Part shown: positions 9,989 to 22,322 of the stretch, piece by piece
Layout: every line of letters begins with the position of its first letter
Position numbering within the stretch: the first letter of the stretch is position 1
NCBI GenBank assembly: GCA_029582165.1
Contig: CM055885.1
Span: forward strand, 10,848,729 to 10,912,728
Source: Portulaca oleracea
Lineage: Eukaryota > Streptophyta > Magnoliopsida > Caryophyllales > Portulacaceae
Direction: 5' to 3'
Length of the DNA stretch: 64,000 nucleotides
Made by a program: the position numbers and the translations under genes
The notes under the pieces: model-generated
Databases searched by the model: none
What the model was told of the DNA's origin: nothing
Seen by the model: only the letters and a program-made list of their open reading frames with translations

Positions 9989-12900
9989 TTAACTTCGTTC
10001 AAGTAACACAGCTGGAACATACAAAGCAATTTTCCACAAAGATGAAGAGCTTACATGGATGCTGCTTTGCTTCAGACTTTCCAGTGACTCAGCGAGCTCT
10101 ACTTGCTTTGATGCAGTTGCAAACAGGGTCTGTTTCACAAAATCAAGCATAAGTATTAGCCCACAACTAAGAGATGGCAAAAAATATATGCTATTGAGTT
10201 GTTGCTAAAGTTGTCTTACTTTCTTTGTCATCTGCAAGTCATGCTCTATGGCTTTAATTCGATTCAGTGACTCAAGGATAGCGTCCTCTTTATCGGGAGG
10301 AATTCTTGTCGGTTTGTTTAAGAGGTCAGTAACAAGCTGTTCCAGATGTTGAAGCCTTTGCCAACATGGATGGAGCATACTTTCATCAATCTTCTGACAA
10401 GTTTGATCCTGAGAATCTGGCTTTGGCAGGCTTCTCTCCGTCTGAACAGCCTGCTGCTTGAGCTGCTCGTGTTCTCGTCTAAGCCTCAAAAGTTTTCCAA
10501 AGAGCCCAAATGAAATATTCACACACGCTACAAGTTTGAATATGATGCCAACCACTGAACTTCTCACGAGAGAGATAAATTTCTGAGGTTCTACTTCTAT
10601 GCTTCTTCCAGACACATCATCTGTTCACAGATTAGAGCTTTAAGAGTTCAAAAGAAAACATATAACCATTCTGAAAATGAAAGGGTCTTCTACTAAAGAA
10701 AAAAGGGGAAAAAATGGCCTATAGTAATCACAAGGGTTAAACAGAGAGCTCCCCGATGTAAATACGCACAAGGAAGCTATTATAACAGATAAGAGACGAA
10801 CGAAATAAACAAATAACACACAAATTTAAAGGTTCACTGACTACATCCCTAGGCAGAAGAGGCCAATAGTTCTATTAGTCTTCTATTTGATAAGAGAATG
10901 GCATTATTAATCTGATGTGAGGAATCCAGAGACTTGTATATTACTTAGTAGCACCAAACATACCCTTAGACAAACGTTAGCCTAAACAATAGTTCTATTA
11001 GTCTTCTATTTATAGGAAATAACTGCTACTAGACCCTAAAAAACCTAGCCACCTATACATCAGTTTCGGGGGCATTGCCCGAGAATCCAATACATATTAC
11101 ATGCACCTGGAGCATGTGCTCCGGGTAAGTATGAGTGAATAATTATGTTATTGAGAGTGAACAAAAGGTAGGAATGAGTGAACAATTATACTATTAAAAG
11201 TGAACAACAGATAGCTATAAGTGAACAATCATGTTATTAAAAATGAACAAAGACCGAATCTGGAGCACATGCTCCAGGAGCATGTAATAAATTGCACCCA
11301 GAATCACCAGCAAGGGCCACACTACATCCCCAAATAGGGGTGGGAATTGATACCCACATATTGGGTACCCACCCATAATGGGTGGGTAAAACCCATTAGA
11401 GATGGGTAATGGGTAGGATGGGTATGAGTTACCCATAATTTGGTGCGGGTATCCATTATCCATGGGTATCCATATACCCATTAATGTCCTTATATGAGAA
11501 TTCCATATAAAGTTGTATTGTGTTTATGTACATAAAAACTTAAGGCAAAATTCAACTTTAACGGTTTGACATGAAACTTTGTAATACAGTAGTATTGATT
11601 AAAAAATATCAAATATGAATTTTGAGCTCCTAATTTTATTTATCTGATGACATTTATCGCGACATATATAGACATTTTTTCCGCCAAAACTAACTGAAAC
11701 TTTAAATTAAATTTCAATTTCAACGGTTTGAACGGAAATTTTTTGATATGATAGGATGGAGTAAAAAAAGCTCAAATATAAATTTTGAGCTCCAAATATT
11801 ATCATTTATAACATATACAGTCACTAATATCGATGTTTCTACCGTTAAATCTGACTGAAACTTAAGAGAAAAATTAAATTTCAACGGTTTAGATCGAAAT
11901 TTTATAATATGATAGGATATATTAAAAAAAGTTCAAATATAAATTTTGAGCTCCAAATATTTTAATCCGATAACATATATGATATATCGCAACATATATA
12001 AAAACTTGTTGTCGCTAAAACTAACTGAAACTTTAAATTAAAATTCAATTTTAACGATTTAAATTGAAACTTTATAATATGATAGGATCTATTAAAAAAA
12101 GGTCATGAAATTTGAACTCCAAATATAAATTTATTATCTAAAACGTTAGAATACAAAATAAAAATAATTAGTTGAATACTTGGATACCCAAGAATACCCC
12201 ATGGGTAATACCCATAGAAGTAATACCCAAGTGGGTATTATCTATATGGGTGATACCCATGTGGGCATTAAGAGGCATGGATAGGGTATGGGTAGAGTGT
12301 TATAATCTATAGGTAAAATGTCCAAACCAAGGCCATGTTGGATAATTTCAAAAGTATAAGGTAGGAGCTATGAATAAGAGGCAAAAGCAAGTTAAGTACC
12401 AGGCAACACGGACCATGTCATCCCCATATGTTACATTTCTTCATGTTTTGCCTTAGTTTCTCATGGATAGCATCCTATATGTCATTAAGTGGATCATGAT
12501 GATCTTAATCATCATTATCCAATTATCCTTCATGATTAACCTTATCCATTGGTGGTTATCCTTTAGGATAGACCTTATCCATTGGTGGTTATCCACCCAA
12601 GGGGATACTTATCCTATCCTAATTCCAAATGCCTCTTCAAGAGCCTATAAATAGGGTGTTTGTTGCCATTGTTCATTCACTTTATTCCATTCTGAACACC
12701 CTTTCACTAGTGTTGAAGTGCAACAATTCTAGACTCCGATCATGGAAGTTTGAAACTAAGTTTTTAGAGTTTCCAAGCAGAGTTTTATCCCTAAGACTTT
12801 GTACAGTTGATACAAAAGTCTAAGGAGAGTAGGCACGCCTACGACTCTCTTGCTTTACTCAGTTAATTCCCATCCATTGTTGTTTTTCTCCAACAAGCCA

Positions 12901-15900
12901 GACCACCTTGCTTAGTTGTGGCTGTTGGATGTACCTAACTATTTGACTTTTGGTTGTTTAGTTAGATTTTTTCTTAGTTGTTTGCATTAGTTGCTTCTAT
13001 GGAAAGTGTTTGGTAGAGTTAGTTGTTTGTAACATGACCTTTTTTCTTGAATTCCAATTATGCCCTTACTTTTCATTTTCAGGGTTTACTTGAACATTAT
13101 GATTTTTTATTTATTATTAATTTCTTTCCTCCATATGTGTGTAACCAATAAATAACCACTAAAATTAACACTTGTATTAGTAGACTAATACTCCATTCCC
13201 AAATAATTGTCATTTTTAAGGTTTGGTGCATTAGTACGAAAATTGTAGATATTGACAAATAATACTCCTACTTTATCTAAATATTTATTGAAAATGATTA
13301 AAGCAGTAGTAAATATAGTAAAACGGTAAATAATATTTGCATTGGAATTATAACGTGGTACATATTGTGGAAAATAGAAAGTTGGTTAATGTTAAAAATA
13401 TTGAGGAATGGAGGAAGTAACTAAATGATTCATCAATTACCAATTTTTCTTGAGTAAGATTAAAACTTTCAGTAATTCACTCTTACAATATAATTAGATA
13501 TTTGATGAATTACTAGTAAAAAACACATCCTAAACAAAAGTTGCTTGCAATTAACCCTAAAAAATGTGGGTTGTAAAAGCAAATGGCATTTTGCTTTAAG
13601 TAATTTTTATCAAAACTTTGGGACAATATGGTAATTTAATTCCACTAAATAGCCAAACACTCAAAAAGCCAACCCCAAAAAAGCTACTCCAAGTAGCCTC
13701 TTATAAAATGGATTTTCGGGGTAAAAAGCTAGTCCAAAAAGCCTCAGCCAGGTTCAAACCGATGAATAGAAGTTTTGTAGGCGCATGCCTTATAGCCACT
13801 TGGCTACTGTTCCCTATCAATTCTATGTCTTTCTTCCTTGTCTGACTTCGCTTCACAGACCAAAGACCACGGAATGACTTTTTGAATAACCAACCCCCCC
13901 CCCCCCAACAAAAAAAAAAAAAAAACAAAACAAATAGCCATTCTAGAGCATATAGACAATGAAAAAGCCACTGCCAAACACCCCTATAATCAATCCTAGA
14001 ATTGCTGCCCTACCCCTTCCACTCCCACTCCCCCTCCATCGGCAAACTACACAACCCAACAACCCTCCCCCCACCCCCTTAAAAAATAATAATCATAAGT
14101 AAATAAATAATTGTGAACTCTTTATGTCAAAGGTCTAAAAGCTATACAGCTCATGGACCCTTATGGAGAAAAGAGTTTAAAGAACTAAAATCCATGAACC
14201 TTGAACTACATGCAGCTGAGACAAAAACCGCTGTTTACAAGAAAGACCACCAATGTTATGACAACAAAACACTACTCCTATAGTTAAGAGAACAAAACCC
14301 CCGCATGTCGGATTTCGTGATACATGCAAACAATTTAAGAAGAATAAGGTAGAACATCAGCTTCACCAAATATAGCATCCAACTGGAATATAATAAGACT
14401 TCAGATTTATGGAGATAGTGGTGTGACATAGTATGCACAAGCATACCTGTGCGATCAGCATCTCCAACTCTGGCAACAGCGCTGACAGCGTCCGCTGCCT
14501 TGCTGATTGACAAAGACTCACCCATTCTTGCCTGGGATAAGGCAAACATGCAAATCAATATTAATAAGCAATTACAACAAGTGCCTGAAGTCTTCACAAG
14601 CAGTATAGCTCAATATGTCAATTGGCAAAGACAAACACGGAACATGATATTGCATGGCTTGTTCATAGAAGGTTTTATTGCTACTAGTTTAGAAGCTACA
14701 AGAGGCGGTTGGTCGTGCATTTCAGTGCAACTAGAATGTTTCAGCCACCAATTCATCAATATCACAGTGCTTTATCCTCAGATGCTACCTATGTAAGTTC
14801 CCAACAGGTTATGCAAGCATGCTTACACAACCAGGTGTCTTAGAAATAAGCTCCCTAAAAACAATGGTGTACCCTGATGATATATGCAGTAATATAAGCT
14901 AGTTGAACCCTCTCAGATCATGCCTTCGTGTTATTATATTATATGCTAATGTTTTTCTTGCTGACTAGTAGCTTTCATGATCTACGAAGTGAAAACTTTT
15001 GGGATATGGGTCGCTTAGTAGCTCTTACCTCTTATGATTGGCTGATTTTGTGGACAGCTTTATTTTGGTTGTACCTAGATTTTGACATCTGTAGGGCGCT
15101 AACAGTGCATGCATTCTTTTGTGCATATATTATATATATACCATTATTCTTTTCCATACTCGGAAAACTAAGTTAATAATTTGACCAAATTTCCTTCATC
15201 CTACCCGACACCACTTTCGATGGCTTCAACAAGATAATCTGAAGGTTCAGAACTTCTTTGAAGCTACAGACATGTACAACTAAGCATTAAGCTAGGCGAC
15301 AATCTCTCAAAGACAGCCACTTGAGGATGCCTACATCTACATTTCCCCAAACCTTGCGTCAGCTGGATCCACAGGGACTATTGTTTTTGTTTTGGCACTA
15401 ATGGTTAACACTTCGACAGAACATATATGTTCTAACTCAATTGGTTCCTGCAATCGTTGGTTCCATGGACTTACTTTATCATCCGATAATGCAGTTGATA
15501 CTGCATTTGGGATTCGTGTGACCTCGCCATCAAGGATCATGCTGCTCCTCATAGCCTGCGGATGCCAGCAAGTACTGGTTTGAAGATGTGCTAATAAGTT
15601 ACAAAAAGTGCAGCTGCCTCATAACCACTATGCAAAATACCTTGTTAGCAGTTAACTTAATTTTCAAATCTTCATAGTCAGAAGAACTCGTAGTTGTCCT
15701 CAAATACATTGTCTCTTGAGCATGAACCAGCTGCACGTAAACATTTTCCTGTTGCTATCAGTATTCCACCTAATAAACATCAGTCCCATTGTTTTCAGAA
15801 AGCACATTTACCTTCATTATTTCTGGATCATTCCAGGGTCCTTTCTGATACTTTAGGCACCCGCCAGGACATGAGCAAGTTCCACCAAGAAAATCTGGTA

Positions 15901-18900
15901 GTTGGCTGCAGGAAAAGTGATGCAAAAATCAGCTCATGAAGCCAGAAACCGGAGACCATTTTACTGTCAAACAATGACAGTGCAAAGTCTATAGGAGAAA
16001 TTTCAACCTCAAGTCTATAACCTCCATCAACCTGTTCTGGAATTTGGTTCCTAGAACCTGTTTAGGATGAACAACAGCTTAAGGCTTCTTGAGTAACTTT
16101 TTTAGCTCAAATTCTTAGAAAATAGTATTAGTGTGAAGTACAAGCCTACATGTATCTTTGAGGTAGTCTTTGGATCAAGAAAGCTCTTCACAGTATTCCA
16201 TATTAGCTTGAATCCACCACCAGCATTTACAATAAACATCTGATGTAATGTCTGCAAAAACATTTGATGGATGGAAGACAAATCCGAGGATCTGTGTGAG
16301 TGCATGACCCTGCCAAAGGCTAAGAATCAAATGATATAAACACAAACAGAACAACTTACCTCAGGGTAATTATCTCCATCAATTTTCTGCATGCGCATAA
16401 CAAGATCACGAGCAACCTTGCCAAAACTCATCAAGTTCTGCAATATTGACAAACTAATGAGAATTTAGAGGAGATGCTGATCACAAAGAAAATCTGAGAC
16501 ATCTTCATCCGTACCACACCATGGACATCCAATATTGTTGTTGTGGAATCAATATGTCTCTTGGCAGCAATTGAACAAGCTGGAAATTTCTCAGCAAAAG
16601 CCTTTTCAAAGCCTTGTATATGATATTTTAAAAAGCGGTCCACTGTAGTCACATTCATAAGCTTGTTAGGTTCAATCTTCCCCAGTTGCTCAATATATAC
16701 AGGTCTGCCTCCCTTATCTACACCATGGTAACCATGGGGATAATATCGCTGTACTTCTTCACATTCATCATAGTTAAAATCCTATACAAATAAACAAATT
16801 ATAGCTTGTTCAATAGAATGGAGGAGTGTCATTTTCCAAGGGTGAAAGGAACACTAAACAGTAACTGTATCCTATGATATGCATCACCTAAGATCCCAGA
16901 CATCAATACCACCAAATACCAAAAACACAGTAAATACAGGGCAACTCCACATTCAAATTGCAAATAACATGCAAAAGATAAAACAGTTCAGAGAGAACAT
17001 GCACTATCTCAAAGGGAATTAGCAAGGAAAGCAAGCGCCTACAAATATAAACATAAATGATTTGTATGTGGAAGAACAAATGTAATTACAACATTGCAAT
17101 CCTTTATTTATTTTTTTTATTTTTTATTTTTTTTGGGGGTTGGGGGGGGAGGGTTGGGGGAAGGGAGGAATAGAAGCTGACGATACAAGTTTCCAGAAGA
17201 CAAACATATACTTTACAAAAGATTGGTCCAATATCCACATGGATGTCTGTTTACTTGTTTTGAGCAACCATAAATTGCAATGCCAAAGAGGAAGATTCCC
17301 TTTATTGGGACATTAACACACATCAGCAAATTCCAAGCCCGCAAATCAAATTGTTGCTGGAAAAAAAGGTTGATGTAGGATGAGAAATTCTTAGATAATC
17401 AAGAGAGTCGTAGGCGTACCCACTCTCCTTTAACTTATATACCGACCGTATATAGTCACAGGATAAAACGCTTTCCTTGTAGGAGGAGACTTAACAAACT
17501 TGCAACCTTGCCTAAGATGTGCTGCAATCACAGCCTAGAAAGGGGGTGTTTTAAGAAGGAATGAAGTTGTGTAAAAATGGCAACAAAGACACCTATTTAT
17601 AGTGCAAGGATGAACTCTTAGATAGGATAGAATGGCCTTGTGGATAGGATGATGATGCATGATCAACAGGGATAGAGTAGTTAGGACATGTAGAATGTCC
17701 TAACTACCTCTATCTGATTAAAACATGTGTTTAAAATGTTTTAGCAAACACGTGAAAGGCAAAGAAAACAAGTAGAAAACGGTTTCAGGGCCAAGCATGG
17801 TTGTGCCAACACAATGGCACGCCCCATGCCAAAAGTGTAGAAACCATTACTCAAATGGTCGAGTCTTGGCACGCCCGTGTCATACCCTGGCACGTCTGTG
17901 CCAAACTTTCTGCACACAATTTGACCTTGTCGAGGCTTGGTACGCCTGTACCATACTCACGCACGTCCGTGCCAAGCTCTCTGCACACAAATTGACTTAC
18001 TCGAGGCTTAGCACATCCGGGTCATACCCTGACACTCCCATACCTAGCAGCCTTCCCCAAAATTTATGCCTTTTAGACCTAGGAAGTCATCAAATGGCTT
18101 CCATAGTTCCTCTTAGCTTGTCTTACATACTTATACGTAGTTTTTCATTCATTTTGAGTTTACCAAACACACACATACACTTGAAAAACACCAACAATTG
18201 TCTCCTTTTTTCAATATCTCCTCATAAGTGGAGAGTAATATTTCAAACTTTATCAAAAAATTGAGTATGTCAATCTTTTTTTATCCCATAAAACCAGATT
18301 GCCCCGCTTGATTTACGATACAAAGTGTAACTGACAGAGTATAACAGCTAAGACACGATTATTTGGATAGGTTTGTCCTTCTAATGTATATCGAGGAAGT
18401 TCCTGTAAAATGAAAATGAGAGTTTGATATGCAGTCGTTTGTGCATTTCATTACTAATTGATTGGGCAGCAGCCTGTAGGCCACCTAAAGAGCAATACAT
18501 AGACACACGGACATATTCACATACACAAACTTAGTTCAGGTCTGTCAACAAATACACAAACCCTTCATAACGATTAACCGAAGAAGATAGGGCCCAACTT
18601 CAAAATTTAACCTGCAGGACTAAGTTCTAATACAAATGGACCAGCAGGTGCAATTTCTTTCTTGGATAAGACAATGCCTACTTCTGAAGCACATAGTTAC
18701 CTCTATAATTGTATCTACTCTGTTCTCTTTCCTCCATTTGAGCATTTCCTCCCACATATGGACAGTTTTATCAAGGTCAAACTTCCTTGCTTTCAAGAAT
18801 CTGCATAAGAACACATTGTCTTTAGAAAAAGCTGCGGTGGAAAGTAACAATTTCCACTTCAATTAATAGGCTAAAATGACACTTTTGGGAGAATTTCCAT

Positions 18901-21374
18901 AGAACACTTATATTCATCTTTCTTCTTCTTCTTTTTTTTTCTTTTTTTGGGTGCTAGAGATTAGCCACACTTCTATAACTTCGTGTTCAAGGACTGTGCA
19001 GTTTATGACAGTTTTAAATATAGATCAAGCCAGATCAAGCCAAATCAAGCCAATACCTGAAGCTTATGTTTAGTTTTATTTTTATTTTGTTGAAAGGGGG
19101 GGGGGGGTTCTATGGGTATCCTTATCTCTGACATTTAGAAAGGCTACTGTTAGGCTGTTAGCAGCTTGCATATTTGTTGACAGACTTATATATAGTGCTT
19201 AAAGGAATGTCAACAACTACAGGTAACAGAAAGCAATAAACCCCTACAAGGCAACACTGATCCAGGACACCATAAGCCACTGCTCAGTTTCTGGAGAGAA
19301 TTCATCACTCTGGGGACTTCATTCTCAGGCCCAATCAAATGTAATAGGAGGTTTACTTGCCCATCCACCATACACAGGGCCCTATCGCTTCTTTTCCGAA
19401 ACATGGAACTACAGAAAATTGGAAAAGATGCAAATGGGTAAGACCATAAGACAAGCCATTATCCCACCCCTGACATTTAGAAGCCATTGCTGACACAATC
19501 TTAGAGGAGGCAGATGTACCTAATTCTAGGGGTAAGGTAGTTCACAACTTTGTAGAAGCTAAAATTAGCTCCCAAGTCCCCTAGAAGTTGAAACTACATT
19601 TTGTGATTTCTAGTTTCTAGTTGCTTGGGAGCTATTAAGAAATTAAGGGAACAAAAAAAATTTCCACAAATATCTTCGAACATGAAAATATATTTACATG
19701 TTTTTATTTTAAGATATTTCTAATTTCTCGTGAGAAAACTCTAATTTTGTAATAATTTATTTTAAATTTTCATGTTTAGCAATATAAAATAGGTAATGTT
19801 TGATAATAAGATTTTCTTATTCATATGGAGTTAAATTTAATTATTTTATATTAATTACATAAAAGTTTTGGAGGAGAACACCATAGGCATTTATTTTAAA
19901 AAAAATAGAAAATAAAATCATACAACGAGGAAAATTAAATGTGTATTATAAATTGTGAAAAATGAATAAATAAAAGGATTTTTGGACGCTAATATACTGA
20001 ACTTTTGGGACATTGGACAATAATACACTGAACTTTGACCTTGGACAATAATGCACTGAACTTTGCGGGCTGTTGGACAATAATGCACCCGAAATAATTT
20101 CAATGATGGCTGACTTGGTGGCGATCTTACGTGGCAGACCGAGAAGATGAATAGGCTAAATAATATCTAAATTTATGACATGTCAGCTAATTTACACAAA
20201 TAAATGTGATTTTATACAACTACAACAACAATCTCTCGGCGGAAACACGTTTAAACAAATGTGATTTTATGTTTTTTGTTACTCTTTTCAAAGTTGATTC
20301 TCTTTGTTTATGTGTGGATTAGCTGACATATCATAAATTTAAATATTTTTGGATCAATTCACCTCCTTTACGTGCTTACATAGAATTGCCACCAAGTCGA
20401 TCATTGCCTAGATTGTTCTGAGTGCATTATTGTTCAACACCCCCAAAGTACAGTGTATTATTGTCCAATGTCAAAGTTCAATGCATTATTGTCCAATGTC
20501 AAAGTTCAATGCATTATTGTCCAATACCCTAAAAATTCAATATATTAGCAATCAAAAACCCTAAATAAAAAGAATTTGATATTCAATATGCGGGGTTTTA
20601 AAGTAGCCAAAATGAGTATGTATAAGTGATCAATACTTTTAAAAAACACACCTATAATATGTACTATCAAACACCTAAAACTTTTGGGAGAAACAGTTTC
20701 TAAGAAGTCATTTTAAAGAAGTAGTAGCTTGGCCAAACACACACTTGGTCCTCCAATTTTTCAACTTCAAGAGAGCTCCTAGAAGCAATCCATATGAAGG
20801 TAATGTACTGCATAACAAAACTACAATAATTGGAGTACGATTCGTAACAAAACAAGGGCATTGCATCCAAATAACCCAGTTCAACAGGATCCAACACTGA
20901 ATAAAGGTAGTTATTTGTCTACTTAATTTACAGCTTTAGAAGTAAACCAAGAAAATAGAAAGAGTCAAGAGAAGACAGGAATTAAAGATAGAAGCATGTT
21001 CCACTATGATGATACTAACCCTTGTGTCCTGTAATCAGAATTGTCAAATTCCTTAACAAAAATTAGGCATGGAAAGATAGAAAAGAGCAAACCCACCTGA
21101 GGATGGTATGATAATCATCAAGATGAAGAGGAAGCAAATCCGCATCAGACAAAATCTGGCGGAATGCATTGACAGCCTCTTCCTCTTTTTCATCTCTAAC
21201 ATCATGAATAGTGATGGCTGCAAATTTACAATCAATCACCCGGTTCCCTCTTTTCTTAAGGCCATGGGCAAGCTTTGTTGATGCATTTACAGCCTTCTTC
21301 TTCAGACTTCTGATCCTCTTTCTTCTTACTACTGGCTCATCCTCTGATGCTTCAATCTCTGATTTTCTTCCCAT
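9989..21374 (-). CDS. Sec14-like phosphatidylinositol transfer protein with nodulin-type C terminus (SFH family), 12 exons, 627 aa
   Basis: Binds and moves or presents phosphoinositides at membranes. Exons on the minus strand: 21374-21097, 18800-18701, 16781-16515, 16437-16360, 16251-16150, 16057-16008, 15905-15812, 15730-15641, 15555-15353, 14526-14447, 10620-10220, 10129-9989. All have GT/AG borders and frame is kept throughout (1884 nt). The N terminus is basic ([18 protein letters not shown]). CRAL-TRIO_N spans about residues 75-125 ([20 protein letters not shown]). The Sec14 lipid-binding domain follows ([85 protein letters not shown]). A hydrophobic stretch lies at 470-489 and the conserved [20 protein letters not shown] at 534-553. 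The residues usual between HGV and N (GLK in relatives) are missing at one junction. The exact start is uncertain (see the alternative start feature). Residues 354-447 are poorly conserved. Confidence 0.88.
10863..11010. repeat. direct repeat in Sec14 intron 10
   Basis: The 20 bases aatagttctattagtcttct occur at about 10865 and again at about 10989, about 124 bases apart. Confidence 0.7.
11095..11289. mobile_element. 195-bp foldback MITE
   Basis: Terminal inverted repeats of about 30 bases with two mismatches: tattacatgcacctggagc at the left and its complement, ending gctccaggagcatgtaata, at the right. Flanking TA fits a TA target. The interior has three to four copies of a gtgaacaa.tatgttatta.a-type unit. 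It lies in the large Sec14 intron. Confidence 0.75.
11337..12300. mobile_element. probable hAT-like element with TGGGTA subterminal repeats
   Basis: Both ends are crowded with TGGGTA/TACCCA words (11357-11480 and 12180-12295) around a non-coding AT-rich core. The core contains a roughly 150-base block repeated about four times (for example cgaaatt.t.ataatatgatagga). The left end ggggtgggaattg resembles plant hAT termini. No clear matching right terminus or target duplication was found. Confidence 0.45.
12600..12860 (+). repeat. LTR-like fragment in Sec14 intron 10
   Basis: Contains a TATA box in cctataaatagggtgtttg (about 12640) and ends with ggcacgcctacgactctctt. A related copy in opposite orientation is at 17390-17660, where the TATA context and the end block match. 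Probably the promoter-to-end part of a short LTR. Confidence 0.6.
13191..13417. mobile_element. Stowaway-like MITE in Sec14 intron 10
   Basis: Begins CTCCATTCCCAAATAATTGT and ends GAGGAATGGAGGAAG, flanked by TA on both sides (13189-13190, 13418-13419). AT-rich and non-coding. The termini are related to, but diverged from, those of the XTH-intron element. Confidence 0.7.
13893..13935. repeat. poly-C / poly-A low-complexity tract
   Basis: A run of about 14 C residues is followed by A-rich sequence. The rest of intron 10 from 13420 to 14446 shows no gene. Confidence 0.8.
17390..18060 (-). repeat. LTR-like copy in Sec14 intron 2 (minus strand)
   Basis: Inverted relative of 12600-12860. On the minus strand there is a TATA box (cactataaataggtg near 17600) and the block tacgcctacgactctcttg near 17410. 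The 71-bp tandem repeat at 17859-18047 lies upstream of that TATA box. It is non-coding and sits between Sec14 exons 2 and 3. Confidence 0.6.
17859..18047. repeat. 71-bp tandem repeat, about 2.6 units
   Basis: Units start at 17859, 17930 and 18001, each opening tcgag.ctt.gcac. Each contains two dyad-like blocks (ggcacgcccgtgtcata and gcacgtctgtgcca) and a ctgcacacaa.ttgac block. The third unit is partial. Confidence 0.85.
19977..20562. mobile_element. MULE-like MITE with long inverted repeats
   Basis: Left GATTTTTGGACGCTAATAT pairs with the right end ATATTAGCAATCAAAAACCC. The arms extend over 100 bases and are built of repeated units of about 26 bases (ttggacaataatgcactgaa), three per side. 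Flanks aaataaaag (19968-19976) and aaataaaaa (20563-20571) fit a 9-bp target duplication with one mismatch. It lies in Sec14 intron 1. Confidence 0.7.
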
Positions 21375-21387
21375 CTCTGATACTTCA

Positions 21388-21509
21388 TCTTGGATCAATT
21401 GTATCTCTTTTGAATTAATTTAAACACAAACTTTGCTCAAAATTAAAAACCAATCAAATAACTCAATTATTAAACCTCAAAATTCAGGTGATCCTTTAGT
21501 ACCTGGCAT
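21388..21509 (-). other. alternative Sec14 start through a 7-nt coding exon
   Basis: An ATG at 21509 followed by CCAG|GTACT could be spliced (21503 to 21388, acceptor CCAAG|ATGAAG) in frame onto the first main exon, giving [13 protein letters not shown] and a 634-aa protein. If not spliced there, the same ATG opens a 10-codon upstream ORF ending at TGA. Either reading makes this ATG relevant to start choice. The ATG at 21374 is the conservative start. Confidence 0.4.
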
Positions 21510-21519
21510 TGCAGATCTC

Positions 21520-22104
21520 TGGTTCCTAGATTGAATATCTGCGATAAAGAACAAACCCAGAAAGAATATGTGATTGAAAAACTTATGAGGATCTAAATCT
21601 AACCCGCTCAGCTTTACTTGAATATGAATCCAACCCAAAATCTTATCCCAAAAGTAACCCGAAATATTTATGGGAAAAGATAAGGAAATCCAAAGGCGTG
21701 AAATTAGGTGAAGCAATCCCAGTTGAAATTGAGTAATTCGAGAGAGGTGTGGAGCGGCAAAACCGATGGAAATGAAATGAAAGGAATTGAATGACTGAAA
21801 GGAATAAAAGGAGAGTGTGGGTAAACAAACCTGAGAATGAATGAATGATGGTGGGGGGTCATTCAATATTGATGAGGTAGCCCTCCCTCTTTACGTATGT
21901 GTGAGCTGAGTAATTAGTTGGTGTGAGGTGAAAATCAGAGAAAGAAAATGAGAGGGGGGAATGAATGTAGAATATAGATAGTGCTGCTGGTGGTGGTGGT
22001 GCCACCCAAACTGAAAGGTTAGAGTGAGAGAAACAAGCAAGGAAGAAAGGAAAGAAGGAAGGGTTTATGTGTTTTGTGAATGTGGAGTGTCGCTGTCAAA
22101 AAGT

Positions 22105-22136
<32 letters not shown>

Positions 22137-22140
22137 TTTG
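21520..22140 (-). promoter_or_regulatory. 5' untranslated and promoter region of the Sec14-like gene
   Basis: A possible leader intron runs from donor CTCAG|GTTTGT near 21830 to acceptor ATCGCAG near 21545. Upstream, GA/CT-rich tracts (22107-22138) are typical of plant core promoters. A weak TATA-like ctatattc lies near 21970 on the minus strand. Everything here is inferred from position and splice signals. Confidence 0.35.
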
Positions 22141-22322
22141 CCAGAAAGGGAAAGGCACGGAGGCTCTCTCACGGTCTGGTCGGTAGCCACTCACCAAACA
22201 AGCTTGGGTCACCTTCAATCATATTCCCACCTTCTTTTTGCCTTTTTCTTAATTTTAACAATTAATGGCAGTTGTACGGAGATTATACGATCCGAAGTCA
22301 CCGCATCATCATCACCACCATT

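Noticed and set aside
14449..14796. Plus-strand 115-codon frame
   Set aside because: It is the shadow of Sec14 exon 10 plus intron sequence.
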